A stretch of 64,000 nucleotides of DNA, taken from Vanessa cardui. Taxonomy: Eukaryota; Arthropoda; Insecta; Lepidoptera; Nymphalidae. The position numbers and the translations under genes are program-made. The notes beneath the pieces are model-generated. The model did no database searches. It was not told the origin of the DNA and saw nothing but the letters and a program-made list of their open reading frames with translations. Positions 11,075-21,675 of this stretch are shown here, piece by piece; the stretch's first letter is position 1, and every line of letters starts with the position of its first letter. The stretch lies in contig NC_061143.1 in NCBI RefSeq assembly GCF_905220365.1, forward strand, positions 11,470,001-11,534,000, given 5' to 3'.

Positions 11075-13936
11075 TTAACTCCACGCTTTTTTATCATCTA
11101 CAAAATCTTGTATCGAATAGTATGCTTTTTCTACCAATGTATTTTTAACAAACGATTTGAATTTACTAAACGGCAAAGTTAAAAATTTCTGCGGAATTTT
11201 ATTATAGAAACGGATACCTTGCCCCAAGAAGGATCCATTGACTTTGCGGAGTCGGAAACTTGGCGTTATAAGTTTATCCTTACTTCTAGTGCATATACAA
11301 TGATTATCACTGATTTTATCAAAGTGATCAATGTTACTGTGAATATACATGATATTGTTGTAAATATATTGCGACGCAACAGTAAGTATTCCTACTCTGT
11401 TAAAAACATCCCGAAGAGAGTCTCTAGCTCCAAGATTATAAATAAACCGAATTGCTCTCTTTTGTAAAATAAAGACAGATTCAATATCTGCAGCGTTACC
11501 CCAAAGTAATATGCCATATGACATAATACTGTGAAAATAACCAAAATAAACTAAACGAGCGGTATCAATATCAGTTAGTTGTCTAACTTTTCTAACCGCG
11601 TATGTTGCGGAGCTGAGTCTTCCTGTTAGGGATGATAAATGAGAGGTCCACTGAAGTCTGGAATCCAATTCTATTCCTAAAAACACCGTAGTATCAGCTA
11701 CTTCAAGACGGTCACCATTTAAAGATATATTATAAATTTGCTTGCTTACATTAGGTAGGGTAAAAACTACACATTTTGTTTTTTGAGCATTCAAAACTAA
11801 ATTATTTACTGTAAACCAATTGTGTATCTGTGATAATGCACCGTTCACATCGTCATAGTCATTTTTTTTCCTGTCAACCTTAAAAATCAGCGAAGTATCG
11901 TCAGCAAACAACACTATATCACAAATACCCTTAACATAGAAAGGAAGATCATTTATATATACTAGGAATAGAAAGGGACCCAAAATTGAACCTTGTGGAA
12001 CTCCCATTTTTAACGTAGATCCAGAAGACTTTATTCCATTAATGAAAACTTGCTGGATTCTTTGACTTAAATATGAAGCGATGAGATCAAGAGCTTTACC
12101 TTTAACACCGTAATATTTGAGCTTATAAAGAAGCGTTTCGTGTTCTACACAATCGAATGCTTTAGATAAATCACAGAATACTCCAATAGCGTTCTGTGAT
12201 TTCTCCCAAGCATCGTAAATATGTTTGAGAAGCGCAATTCCCGCATCAGTTGTCGAGTGACCTCTTCTAAAACCGAATTGCTCACCATGAAAAATAGCAT
12301 TTGTACCGAAATGGACGAGAAGTTGATTTAAAATAATTTTTTCGAAAATTTTACTTAAAGATGGGAGTATTGAAATAGGCCTGTAATTACCGGGATCGCT
12401 TCTGTTTCCAGTTTTAAAAAATGGTAAAACTTTACTACATTTTAACAAGTTAGGAAATGAACCAGTGTCCAAACTCTTGTTAAAAATTACTGCTATATAC
12501 GGAGCAATATCGTATATGATGTTATTAAAAAATTTTACCGAAATGCCCCATATGTCGTTAGTTTTTTTAATATTTATAGTTTTAAATACTTTTATGACAT
12601 CTATTGCAGAAACCGTTTCAAATGAAAAATCAATAACGCATTTAGAAACACTATTATTTAATAACCTAGCTGCATTTGATGTAGATGATTCTAAATGAAA
12701 TGTTATTTTATGGGGTACTTTATCAAAAAATGATTCAAATAAATTAGCAACCTCTAATTCAGAACTCGTGTATCTACTACCTGTGTTCAATTCTATTGGT
12801 ATCATTTCCTTTTTGTGTTTTCCACTAACACTACTAATAACATCCCATGTGGCTTTAATTCTATTATCAGAATTCAGGATTTTTTTCTTTAAATATAAGG
12901 ACTTAGCAGAAATGCATACTGTTTTAAAAATTTTTGAATATTTAATGACGTATTCTAAAAAGGCTACGTTTCGATTCCACCGCCTCATATCATATAAGTC
13001 GTATAATTTATTTCTACTTTTATAAATACCAACAGTAGCCCAGTCACTAAACTTTAATTTTGTGTTACTATAACATGATTTCATTTTAAATATATTGTTA
13101 AATTCTTTTAGTATTACTTCAAAAAATGAATTATAAAGCTCATTTGGATCCTGTGTCGTAAGATCTAGATTAGACAATTTATACGCCACAATATCTTTAA
13201 AACAATGTAATTTGTTAGCCGTTATTGGCCTGTATGTTATTTTTTTTAAATGATTTATTTCTTTGTGTTTTAATGAAAACTTCTGACCACAATGGTCAGA
13301 AGTTAAATTATTTATAATTGATACTTCATATATTTCACAGTCACAGAACACATTATCAATACACGTAGAAGTGCCGTCGGTTATTCGCGTCGGTTCATTA
13401 ACTCTATGAGTTAAATTAAATGACATAAACAAGGCAACCAACCGAACACTTAACGTAGTTTCTTTAAGTAAGTCGACGTTAAAGTCCCCACATACAATTA
13501 TATATTTATTAGTTTTACATAGCTTTTTAAGAATGTCCTCCATAGTGGTTTCAAACAAATAATAATCTCCCGATGGGGGCCGGTACACGCAGACTATAAT
13601 GTACTGTGGAAATTCCACGCAGGATAGTTCGATAGTACGTTCGATAGAGAGGGCCACAATATCTTTTCGAGATTTACAAACGATATCATTCCGTACTAAT
13701 ATTAATGAGCCACCACGAATAGCACTCCCTCTTACGAACGAACTTGACAGTTTAAAGTTTGAAATATTAAATATGTCAAATTTTTTAACCCAATGTTCTG
13801 TGAAACAAAATACATGTATTTTATAATACTCCGAAAATAATTCTATTTCATGATCTTTGCCACCTATGCCCTGTATATTTTGATGTATAATATTTAAGTA
13901 AGAGGGCGCAGATGTTGTCGTTTTATTTAGTTTAAA
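11075..13936 (-). CDS. Retrotransposon ORF2: endonuclease and reverse transcriptase
   Basis: This is the retrotransposition enzyme: it nicks target DNA and copies the element RNA onto it. Counted from the predicted frameshift it has 953 codons. The apurinic-type endonuclease has IIHQNIQG near residue 16, FTEHW near 44, GDFN near 150 and SDH near 213. Reverse transcriptase spans about 500-750 with NYRPIS, FGFRRGHST, the catalytic CDLSKAFD, GVPQGSILGP and FADD near 678. There is no internal stop, and no RNase H. The frame opens at the minus-strand TAG at 13939-13937 and has no ATG before codon 132, inside the endonuclease, so normal initiation cannot give a whole enzyme. A GTG at 13657 is the only earlier near-cognate start I noted and would also cut off the endonuclease N-terminus. 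The CR1/L2 grouping is by motif style. Confidence 0.9.
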   Translation of the reverse strand, partial: FKLNKTTTSAPSYLNIIHQNIQGIGGKDHEIELFSEYYKIHVFCFTEHWVKKFDIFNISNFKLSSSFVRGSAIRGGSLILVRNDIVCKSRKDIVALSIERTIELSCVEFPQYIIVCVYRPPSGDYYLFETTMEDILKKLCKTNKYIIVCGDFNVDLLKETTLSVRLVALFMSFNLTHRVNEPTRITDGTSTCIDNVFCDCEIYEVSIINNLTSDHCGQKFSLKHKEINHLKKITYRPITANKLHCFKDIVAYKLSNLDLTTQDPNELYNSFFEVILKEFNNIFKMKSCYSNTKLKFSDWATVGIYKSRNKLYDLYDMRRWNRNVAFLEYVIKYSKIFKTVCISAKSLYLKKKILNSDNRIKATWDVISSVSGKHKKEMIPIELNTGSRYTSSELEVANLFESFFDKVPHKITFHLESSTSNAARLLNNSVSKCVIDFSFETVSAIDVIKVFKTINIKKTNDIWGISVKFFNNIIYDIAPYIAVIFNKSLDTGSFPNLLKCSKVLPFFKTGNRSDPGNYRPISILPSLSKIFEKIILNQLLVHFGTNAIFHGEQFGFRRGHSTTDAGIALLKHIYDAWEKSQNAIGVFCDLSKAFDCVEHETLLYKLKYYGVKGKALDLIASYLSQRIQQVFINGIKSSGSTLKMGVPQGSILGPFLFLVYINDLPFYVKGICDIVLFADDTSLIFKVDRKKNDYDDVNGALSQIHNWFTVNNLVLNAQKTKCVVFTLPNVSKQIYNISLNGDRLEVADTTVFLGIELDSRLQWTSHLSSLTGRLSSATYAVRKVRQLTDIDTARLVYFGYFHSIMSYGILLWGNAADIESVFILQKRAIRFIYNLGARDSLRDVFNRVGILTVASQYIYNNIMYIHSNIDHFDKISDNHCICTRSKDKLITPSFRLRKVNGSFLGQGIRFYNKIPQKFLTLPFSKFKSFVKNTLVEKAYYSIQDFVDDKKAWS

Positions 13937-14400
13937 CTATTAATTTGAGTATTTTTAATTTTGTCGGTGTTAATATAAATTAAATTATTATTTTTATTAT
14001 ACATATGATCCTTGGTAACATTACTTGTAAAATAATTTTTGATATTGTAGGCAATTAGGTTACCAATTTGTCTTTTCGATTTCATTGGTAGGTACATAGT
14101 ATCCTCTGTCCACTTAAATCTATGAATAAATTTATTAATGTCAAATAACATTAAATCATTACTGCAATGTCGAGTCAAATTATATAGACATAGGTTTAAG
14201 TCATAAATATGTAAATTCTGTGCATCTGTCAAGGTATGTGAATATGGAAATAAACTAATTATAAATTTGCATTTCTTTTGATTTTGGATTTCAATTAATA
14301 ATTTAATATCCTTAATTAAACTCTTTTTGTTTAGAGACAAACTGTCACCATGCATTAATACTACTTGAAGTCTTCCCAGTCTTCTATAGTTAACGAAACA
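13927..14400 (-). pseudogene. Retrotransposon ORF1, C-terminal part, 5' side broken
   Basis: An open frame ends at TAA 13929-13927 and has its first ATG at 14355 (142 codons). It reads upstream to an in-frame TGA at 14403-14401. The bases just upstream make better sense in another frame (reading TNAFLDVSLTIEDWEDF), so a frameshift as well as stops break ORF1 here. The surviving part (VLMHGDSL, then a C-terminal MYLPMKSKRQIGNL block) resembles the end of the SGNH/esterase-like domain found in ORF1 of some CR1/L2 elements. No zinc-finger or coiled coil remains. Confidence 0.6.
13930..13936 (-). promoter_or_regulatory. Candidate -1 ribosomal frameshift heptamer TTTAAAC
   Basis: On the minus strand ORF1 reads AGT TTA AAC TAA. 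The heptamer T-TTA-AAC has exactly the X-XXY-YYZ phase needed for simultaneous slippage, and the next zero-frame codon is the stop. After a -1 slip reading continues CTA AAT AAA ACG into ORF2. A weak 5-bp stem (GCCCT with AGGGC) lies downstream, further away than usual, and no clear pseudoknot was found by eye. Confidence 0.65.
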
Positions 14401-14590
14401 TCAAGGAATGCGTTTGTGATCGTAGCGATAAATTGTCAATTTATAAATATTACAAACAAGAGCAATGATTTTGTATATTTTGATTTTGAGGCATATAGTT
14501 TCACGGTTGTGTACAAGCGATCCCGTGGCACCTCTCAAGAGACCGTAACGGTATTTCTGACTGGCTCTCTTATTTCTGGCTTTTAGTGAA

Positions 14591-17500
14591 GATTCCGTTT
14601 ATCGATTGCATAAAAAAAAATGGGGTGTATATTAAAAAAAATACTTATAATAAAAATCTAAGTGAAAAGGAATTGTGAAAAGGCGAGTTAATTAAGAATG
14701 AAAGTCTACTATGTGTGATACACATCTGTCATCTGTCCCTTCAAATCGTATAGTTTGACGTTATTCTCTAGATAAACACAATCAATATAATCGATCACAG
14801 TGATGACAGGTCATATGCCGCTTTTCATTAAAAAGTTTCGATAATAATCGAATAAAAAATCAAATCGAATAAGTGGACGAGAAAATCGCGGACTAATAAA
14901 CGTAAGTTCTGTTAAAAATAAAGAATAGTTTTTAATTTACGAACGTTCAGAATTCTGTATTATCACGGGACGTAATTTTAAACATATAAAACAAAAAGCT
15001 TCGTACACTCATTCGTTCATGGTTCTATTTCGTTCCTCGTTCGTCAATTTTATTCATAGTGTTTCCCTGAATACAAATATGAATTTGTTTCTCATAGAAA
15101 ATGTTACTGCATATTCTAAGTTCTAACAAGAAACCTTTTAACGCTTCGTGTAGGATGCAACACTGAAGCTTTTATACTTGAATGAACTTTAAACTTTCCC
15201 AAGTTACAAGTTAACGGGTGAAAGATCACAGTAAATGTGCAAGTACATAACTTGATTACACGATGTTAAAACTAACATCACGAAAAAGATCTTATATTTT
15301 TAAACTGTTTTAAGATATGGGATTACATTATTGATTAAAATTAGATGATTGTGTGTTTTTACTTTGTTAGAGGTAGGGTTTTGTGCGAAATTTTTGGTTA
15401 GCTACACACGTAGCAGAATAAAAATGATTTCCTTTCTAAGTATGTATTAAGTCCAAAACATAATTAGATTTTTTTATATTTAATCATATTATGTATTACG
15501 TGCACAAAGAATTTAAACAATAAACTGTTCTTAGCAAACCTGTCAGTACGTCATTTGTTCACCTTTCATACACACAAACCAACAATACACTGTTGTTGAG
15601 AACTCAAAAGAGTTCGATATTTAATTGTTCTTTGTAAGGGAACAAAATGCAGTATTTCATTTTATTTTACAATGTTTAAAAATATATCACAGACGCCATT
15701 TTTCCAACAAAGGCATTTATCGCAACGTTTCCGCTTACAAAAATATTTTACGTCCGCGCGGACCTCTGTGACCTCTGTCCACCTTTTCATTATGATATTC
15801 TTTAGAAACTTTTACTGTTTATATTTTCTTTACATTTTCTTAGAAACAGTTTTAGGAAGAAATAATACTTTCTTTATCCATCGTTCTTGAACTGGCATCT
15901 GACTTATTATTTATCATAGAGCGTTATTATGATAAATAATAAGCTGGCAAGAGCTGTCATATTATATATTTATATAAATGTTTGCGTGTGCCTCACACAT
16001 TATAATTTTATTAATATTCATATAACATTATTATTGATACATTTTCACGTTCTATAATAAATCACGTTTTCATAGCGTTTTAATTGATAGAGTTTTAGAA
16101 GTACATTCGAATTGTCATGCTACAATTAATCTCCCATTTTAAACAATAATTTTAAATACAATTAACGCTTTGATGATTGGGTGAACAGATTTGTTTTATT
16201 ATTTCGCAAACAAAAATAAACTATGTTTTCAGCTCACCCACCGCATGTTGCTTTCCGAATTACGATTGTCATGAATTTTTATTTTTGTGTATCTGAATAA
16301 GTCCTAACTAAGATCGGAATAAGCGCTAAACCAACTCAAGAGAACGACTGATTCCAGCAGTGGAATATTTACAGAATATTACTTTTACTTTACTTAACCG
16401 CACTTTTATATTTTTTTGTATTTTTCGTTCCTCGTTTTAGCTAAAGATATACTTAAAAATCCACACTTGTGTTATATGTGTTTGCGAATCACACATATGT
16501 ACCAACATTTCAATTAATTTATTAATTGCTTATTGTAGTTTACAGTGCTGGTATGTACAAAATACTTAACACAACAATATTATGTCATAGTTTGGATGCA
16601 ATTATAATTAACCATGTTATTTCAGTACATAATTTTATTTCATTCGGACAAAATATCAAAATACTACATTCATTGTAATAATAATAAAATACTGAGCTCT
16701 ATCATCAAATACAAATAAAAAAAACAAGATGTTTGACCTTTTTAAAAATATTAAAATAATATGCAAATTACGAACGAAATTCAAATATCATATAAAGCTA
16801 AAAAAAGTTCATAAAAAAGGTTCGTTAAATCGTAGCGTGGAATAATATATATTTTATTTCAATTATCGTAGTACCTAACGACCGTTATTACTCGGCCGTG
16901 AAACGCGTTAGCTGAATCGATTGTCATACGAGAACAAAACAGTCGGGCTATTTGGGGAAATTTCATATGCAATATTTGAGTTTTCAATATAAAATTCAAC
17001 TAACTTTGAATATATATTTCAGTTTATTAATGTTATTACCCAATGAAATAAAATAGATTCTGTTCTATTTAAATGGATTTAAAATTCATTCGGATTGAAG
17101 CTTTGAATTAATATTGTTGCTGCAGTTATCCATGAAAGTATTTCTTCAGGATCGGAGAACCATGTCAAAACATGTCTCTAGATAATTTTCTCAGGGCCAA
17201 TAACTTTAATCAACTTTTTTTACTTTAACAAAGCAAATTCTTTAATTACAAAGTTATTTATTGCATTATAAAATAATGTCATCCTTGTATTCAAATAGGA
17301 GAAATATTCGACACCGTTATTACCAAATAATTTTAAAATCTTATTTTCCAAAATTTGAACTGCCTTAGGGTCGAAGTAAGTATATCTTTTTTTTCAAATT
17401 GTTTATTTAATTGTAATGTTTAATTTATTATTAGTTCTATGTTTAAAAACAAACCATTCCATTATTTTTTTTAATATTGCACTAGTAATTTGAGCGTAGA

Positions 17501-17918
17501 ATAATCTAGTATGTAGTGAAAGGCAAAAATAAAAAACAACCATTTTAAATTTCGAATCGAGAATATGGAATATTTCAAATAATTTATCCTTTGTTTATTA
17601 TAATTAGGCTTATTTAAACAGACGAGTGTATCTTGATAATTTATTACACGGTTTTACATTTAAATATATCGCGTTTCGTAACGTTCTTTGCATTAACAGA
17701 AAATCGTATGTAAATCAACTGTCTTAGTTTGCTGCCAACGTTTTATGCAACGATTGTCGCAAAAAAATGTGTTCCTATTTTTCAAGATATCCAAGAAAGC
17801 TGATAGGAAATCTTGGTGGACGGTGGATTTCTATTTCATTTTACTTGACCTAACTTATATTTGTAAGCCATATTTTCCGACATATTACCAATATTTATGA
17901 CGTAATATTTATGACACT
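14591..17918. other. AT-rich intergenic sequence, no gene recognised
   Basis: A perfect 16-bp inverted repeat (CTTATTATTTATCATA, 9-nt spacer) lies at 15903-15943. A short Rep-1-like scrap ('ggtagggttttgtgcga') lies at about 15371-15415. The rest gives only short chance open frames. Confidence 0.55.
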
Positions 17919-18213
17919 AGGTGGTAGGGCTTTGTGCAAGCCCGTCTGGGTAGGTTATTCTACCACTCATCAGTTATTCTACCGCCAAATAATAGTACTC
18001 AGTATTTTCGTGTTCCGTTCTGAAGGGTGAGTGAGCCAGTGCAACTAAAGGCACAAGGGACGTGATATCTTAGTTCCCAAGGTTGGTGGCATATTGACGA
18101 TGTAAGGAATAGTTAATATTTCTTACAGCGTCATTGTCTATGGGTGATGGTGACCACTTACCATCAGGTGGCCCATATACTCGTCCGCCAACCTATACCA
18201 TAAAAAAAAAAAC
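17919..18213 (+). repeat. Rep-1 dispersed retroposon with A-rich 3' end
   Basis: This is the best complete copy. It runs from 'ggtggtagggctttgtgcaa' through 'gggtgagtgagccagtg' and 'accatcaggtggcccatata' to 'cgtccgccaacctatacc', and ends in a run of A (about 18203-18212). The A tail suggests a retroposon. I see no convincing polymerase III box, so it may be the 3' end of a LINE. Confidence 0.8.
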
Positions 18214-18488
18214 GTTGCACTAAAATATACTGGTAAGCTTGTAAGACCATATTCTCTCAAGTCTCTTGGCTCAAAAAAGGGCTCTTGGCTCAAGTCCGAG
18301 TCAGAAAAAAATTTTTTCGTTATAAATATCAATTAAAAATGTTTCAGTTTTAATTTGTCAAAGTATTTACCACTACAATTGTCGTAAGTAATTATAGATC
18401 TATTGACGGTGCGCACGCACACTTAATAACCGGCCTGTTTATTGACACTCGCGTTTACAATATGTCTAAGTGTGAGTGAAATGACTAA

Positions 18489-19177
18489 TCTATAATATAA
18501 AAATGAGTCGCTAAATGAATGCTAAATGTTGCTAAGCGCAAAACTCGAGAAAAGAAAAGGTTGGACCGATTTCGATAATTCTTTTTTTTAAATATTCCTT
18601 GAAGTACAAGGATGGTTCTTACGGAGAGAAAAATTCCAAAAAAAAAAATTTAAAATTTCCTGAAAAAGTCGAAAAACAACACTTTTCTATACTCCCATAC
18701 AAAAGGTGTTGTTGAAATACATCGATCGTATGACGATTATTACGATTGTCCGATTCTGTTTCTGCGAGCTGAAGATGGATATCGTCTTGGACTATATCAA
18801 ACTAATTCACGACAGGCTCTGTGACATCGAAGAGAGTTAGTTGTATGGATTTCTATGCATATCGTATAACGATTAGAGATAATCAAACTAACCATATTCT
18901 GAAGCGTCGTAAGCTGTTTCAAAAATTAATTGTTAATATGTAAACTAAGGGAACAAACGATTAAACAATTATTCGATACAACCAATCAAAACTTCGAGAT
19001 CGAGATGACGAATATTAAATGAAATATTTTTTAAGTATTTGATTAGATCTCGCATGTTTCTTGATTTGTTTCTTTATTATTTGTACATTGTTGATGATCA
19101 GTAATTACTTGCAACATGAAAAATTAAAAATTTATTTTCTGCGACTAATGCCCAGCGAAGCGGGCGGGTATAGCTAG
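18489..19177 (+). mobile_element. Complete non-autonomous Helitron (689 bp)
   Basis: It starts TCTATAATATAAAAATGAGT and ends 'gcgaagcgggcgggtatagc' with CTAG at 19174-19177. The host bases are A before and T after, the expected A/T insertion site with no target duplication. The GC stretch before CTAG can form the 3' hairpin. No long open frame is present, so it must have used a helicase from elsewhere. Confidence 0.8.
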
Positions 19178-19231
19178 TGTAAGAATAATTACGTTCAATA
19201 ATTTTTTCTGTCTTTAAGCACGCTCTCAGCA

Positions 19232-19562
19232 GAAAGAGATAAGTGTATATGTCACCGTAAACTTGTAAATACCATTAGAAAGATTTGGAACCGTAACATA
19301 CTGTTTACAATTGAACGCATTACTTTTTATTAGATTACAATCTATCGAAGTAAATTTCAGTTAAATTATAAAAACTCTCATCTAACTTAACCGAAACATT
19401 GTGAACTATCGAAATTGTATGAGTTTTATTGTAAGTTTTAAAAATATTGTGAACGTTTACGTAGAAACGGTTACAATATTTCGATAGTTAACAATCTCAC
19501 AAGATAGATTGTAATCTAACGATGTTTGTAATCTTACGGTGACATATATATCCCACTCTTTC
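19232..19562. mobile_element. MITE with about 29-bp terminal inverted repeats
   Basis: The left end 'gaaagagataagtgtatatg' then 'tcaccgtaa' is the near complement of the right end 'ttacggtgacatatatatcc' then 'cactctttc', with a small indel. The interior is AT-rich and non-coding. I could not define a target duplication, so the superfamily is open. A relative lies at 2161-2382. Confidence 0.6.
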
Positions 19563-19574
19563 GATCTAGGATTG

Positions 19575-19705
19575 AAGTGTAACTATAGACACAAGGGAGT
19601 TATTAGTTCCAAAGATCGGTGGCCCATTGGTGATTTGGAAAATGGTTAATATTTATTACAGCATTAATGTTTATCAACGATGCCGACCACCATCATTTCA
19701 CGCAT
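19575..19705 (+). repeat. Rep-1 3' fragment, diverged
   Basis: 'agacacaagggagttattag', 'tcggtggcccattgg' and 'gaccaccatcattt' follow the order of the Rep-1 3' half with many differences. Confidence 0.5.
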
Positions 19706-20269
19706 TTGTTTCTTCATATATACCACTATAACTCACCGTCATCTGTTTTTTAATACTTTTAACTCAAACATTAACACAAAGAGCTATAATTAAGGGCTGT
19801 AAAAAATTTAAGCATTTCATTATAATTTAAATTTCTAATTTCCTGATAGCGATCACTAGCGTTTGTTAATGTTGTATAATAACAGCGAAACATACAACAT
19901 ACAGTTTCACGTGTTGTTATCTCGATCTTTGAAACTACAAAATAGGTCAATGTACTGAGTACATATTTTCCATTGAAAGTATGAACAGGCTGGCTTGCAC
20001 AAAAACTCTAACAATATATATATTATTATAATATATATACATATATATACTGAAAATTTCCTATTGCTGGGCAAAAGCCTCCTTTTTAACTGAACCATAT
20101 CGGCTCTCTTCAAAAACTCTTCCACAAAGAAAACTAGAAAATTGTCAAGAATGAAAATGGAATTGTCGTAATTATTCGTCACTCCGTCACGTTTTCAGAG
20201 TTCGTAAAGTTTCAAACTTAATCTCCATAAAAATATTTCAGAGAGAATTTTCAATTATTTTATTAAAGT

Positions 20270-20925
20270 TATAACAAAGAAAATATTCAAATTGTACACG
20301 CTATACTATTATATCTAAGTTTCTAAAGCAACTTGTAGGTACTTGTAGAAGCAGTCTATGTAGCCTGGTTAGGAACACAAATAATAAGACTAAAGGATCG
20401 TGTATCAGAGTAGTTACTGGATCTCTACTACTCTTCTTAGAGTCTGCATGTCAAGCAGTGGCTTTAATTTGCAGTGTAAAATTGAAGACATCGGTTAAGA
20501 TGCCTGCGTTCTAACCACTGGACCGTCCCGGCTCTTAGCACGAACATTAAAAAAACTTTTTAAGATTTTAAATTAAACTGGATATTTTTATTATTAAAGT
20601 TATTAATTTCGGGATATTTACCATGTTTTTTTTATTTTTGTTCGGTGGAGCTTGATATTTCGACATTGTCTACGAATGTCTTGTTCACGAGACTGAACAA
20701 AAATAAAAAACAAAGAAAATATTCAAATTGTACACTCACTGTACTATTATATTTAACTTTCTAAAGATACTTGTAGAAGTAGTCTATATAGTATGGTTAG
20801 GAACACAAAGGATAAGACTAAGGGATCGTGTATCGGAATAGTTGCTGGGTTCTCTAGTGTTCTTCTTAGAGTCACGAGACTGAACAAAAATAAAAAACAT
20901 GGTACATATCCCGAAATTAATAAAT
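20270..20925. repeat. Composite repeat: direct repeat plus inverted arms, Penelope-like
   Basis: About 165 bp starting 'acaaagaaaatattcaaatt' occurs at 20274-20440 and again at 20709-20875. Separately, the stretch 'cgggatatttaccatg' followed by T/A-rich sequence to 'ttgttc' at about 20611 returns inverted at about 20882-20925 ('gaacaaaaataaaaaacatg' then 'gtacatatcccg'). The minus strand of 20641-20700 reads 'gtgaacaagacattcgtaga' then 'caatgtcgaaatatc': a 6-bp hairpin followed by CGAAA, like the block at 5640. The Penelope assignment is inference. Confidence 0.5.
20472..20540 (-). repeat. SINE-1 head fragment
   Basis: 'atcggttaagatgcctgcgt' then 'tctaaccactggaccgtccc' is the tRNA-like head of SINE-1 on the minus strand. 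The body is absent. Confidence 0.6.
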
Positions 20926-21394
20926 TTAATAATTAACAAAACTTATATGAATAACATTTACCTTGATAATGAAATTACTAATGTCCAACCTCCACCGCGT
21001 GTCAGCCACCCTATGTGCTTTTATGTTACCCTTAAAAGGTATATGCGAATGAAAAGGATGTCTAACTTACATTCGCATTTTGAATATTGTTAAGATACTA
21101 TTCAAAATTTTTATTTAATAAATCTCTTAACGAAGCCGTAATTTCACTGCTGATTTACGTCTTGAAGTTTTAAGAATTATAATTGAGATAAAAAGGCTTT
21201 CAGAGCTGTTGTTCGAATCGACTGCTGTCTGGTTAAGCTCTCAAAGTGATTTGTTCGAAATTAACCTTTCACTGAATCAAATCTCGAATTTCATCAAACT
21301 ATACGCTAAGATCTCTGTGCCTGAAACATGACGGTTTAATTTACTGATCTAAAATACTGGGAAGTTAAATAAAAAATATGGTTGTCAATAATAA

Positions 21395-21675
21395 TCAACA
21401 AAACAACAACAACAGCATGTTTCCCGCTACTGGGTTAAGGCCTCATCTCCCTTTGTGGAGCAGGTTTGGGACATATTCCACCACGCTTCTCCAATGCAGG
21501 TTGTCACACGTGATACAATTTCGTTAAAATTAGACACATGCCAATTTCCTCACGATGTTTTCCTTCACAGACGAACTCGAGATGATATAATAAAAGAGAA
21601 TTAAGCACTTGAAAATTCAATGGTGCCTGGATTTGAACCCATAATAGTTCTTACCACTGGGCTGTCTCGGCTATT
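21395..21675 (-). repeat. SINE-1 copy
   Basis: A (CAA)n run at the left, the body ('ctactgggttaaggcctcat', 'gacatattccaccacgcttc') and the head ('taccactgggctgtctcggc') give a full-length minus-strand copy with moderate divergence. Confidence 0.8.

Larger units (their letters stand above)
10838..14590 (-). mobile_element. CR1/L2-group non-LTR retrotransposon, nearly full length
   Basis: Read from right to left it holds a degraded ORF1, an open ORF2 with apurinic endonuclease and reverse transcriptase, a 3' untranslated region and a short tail of TTTTGA-type hexamers (about 10838-10862). No RNase H domain and no LTRs are present. The 3' end is the source of many solo tails in this window. The 5' limit is uncertain and is placed where ORF1 homology fades. 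ORF2 looks recently active, but breaks in ORF1 make this copy non-autonomous. Confidence 0.85.
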
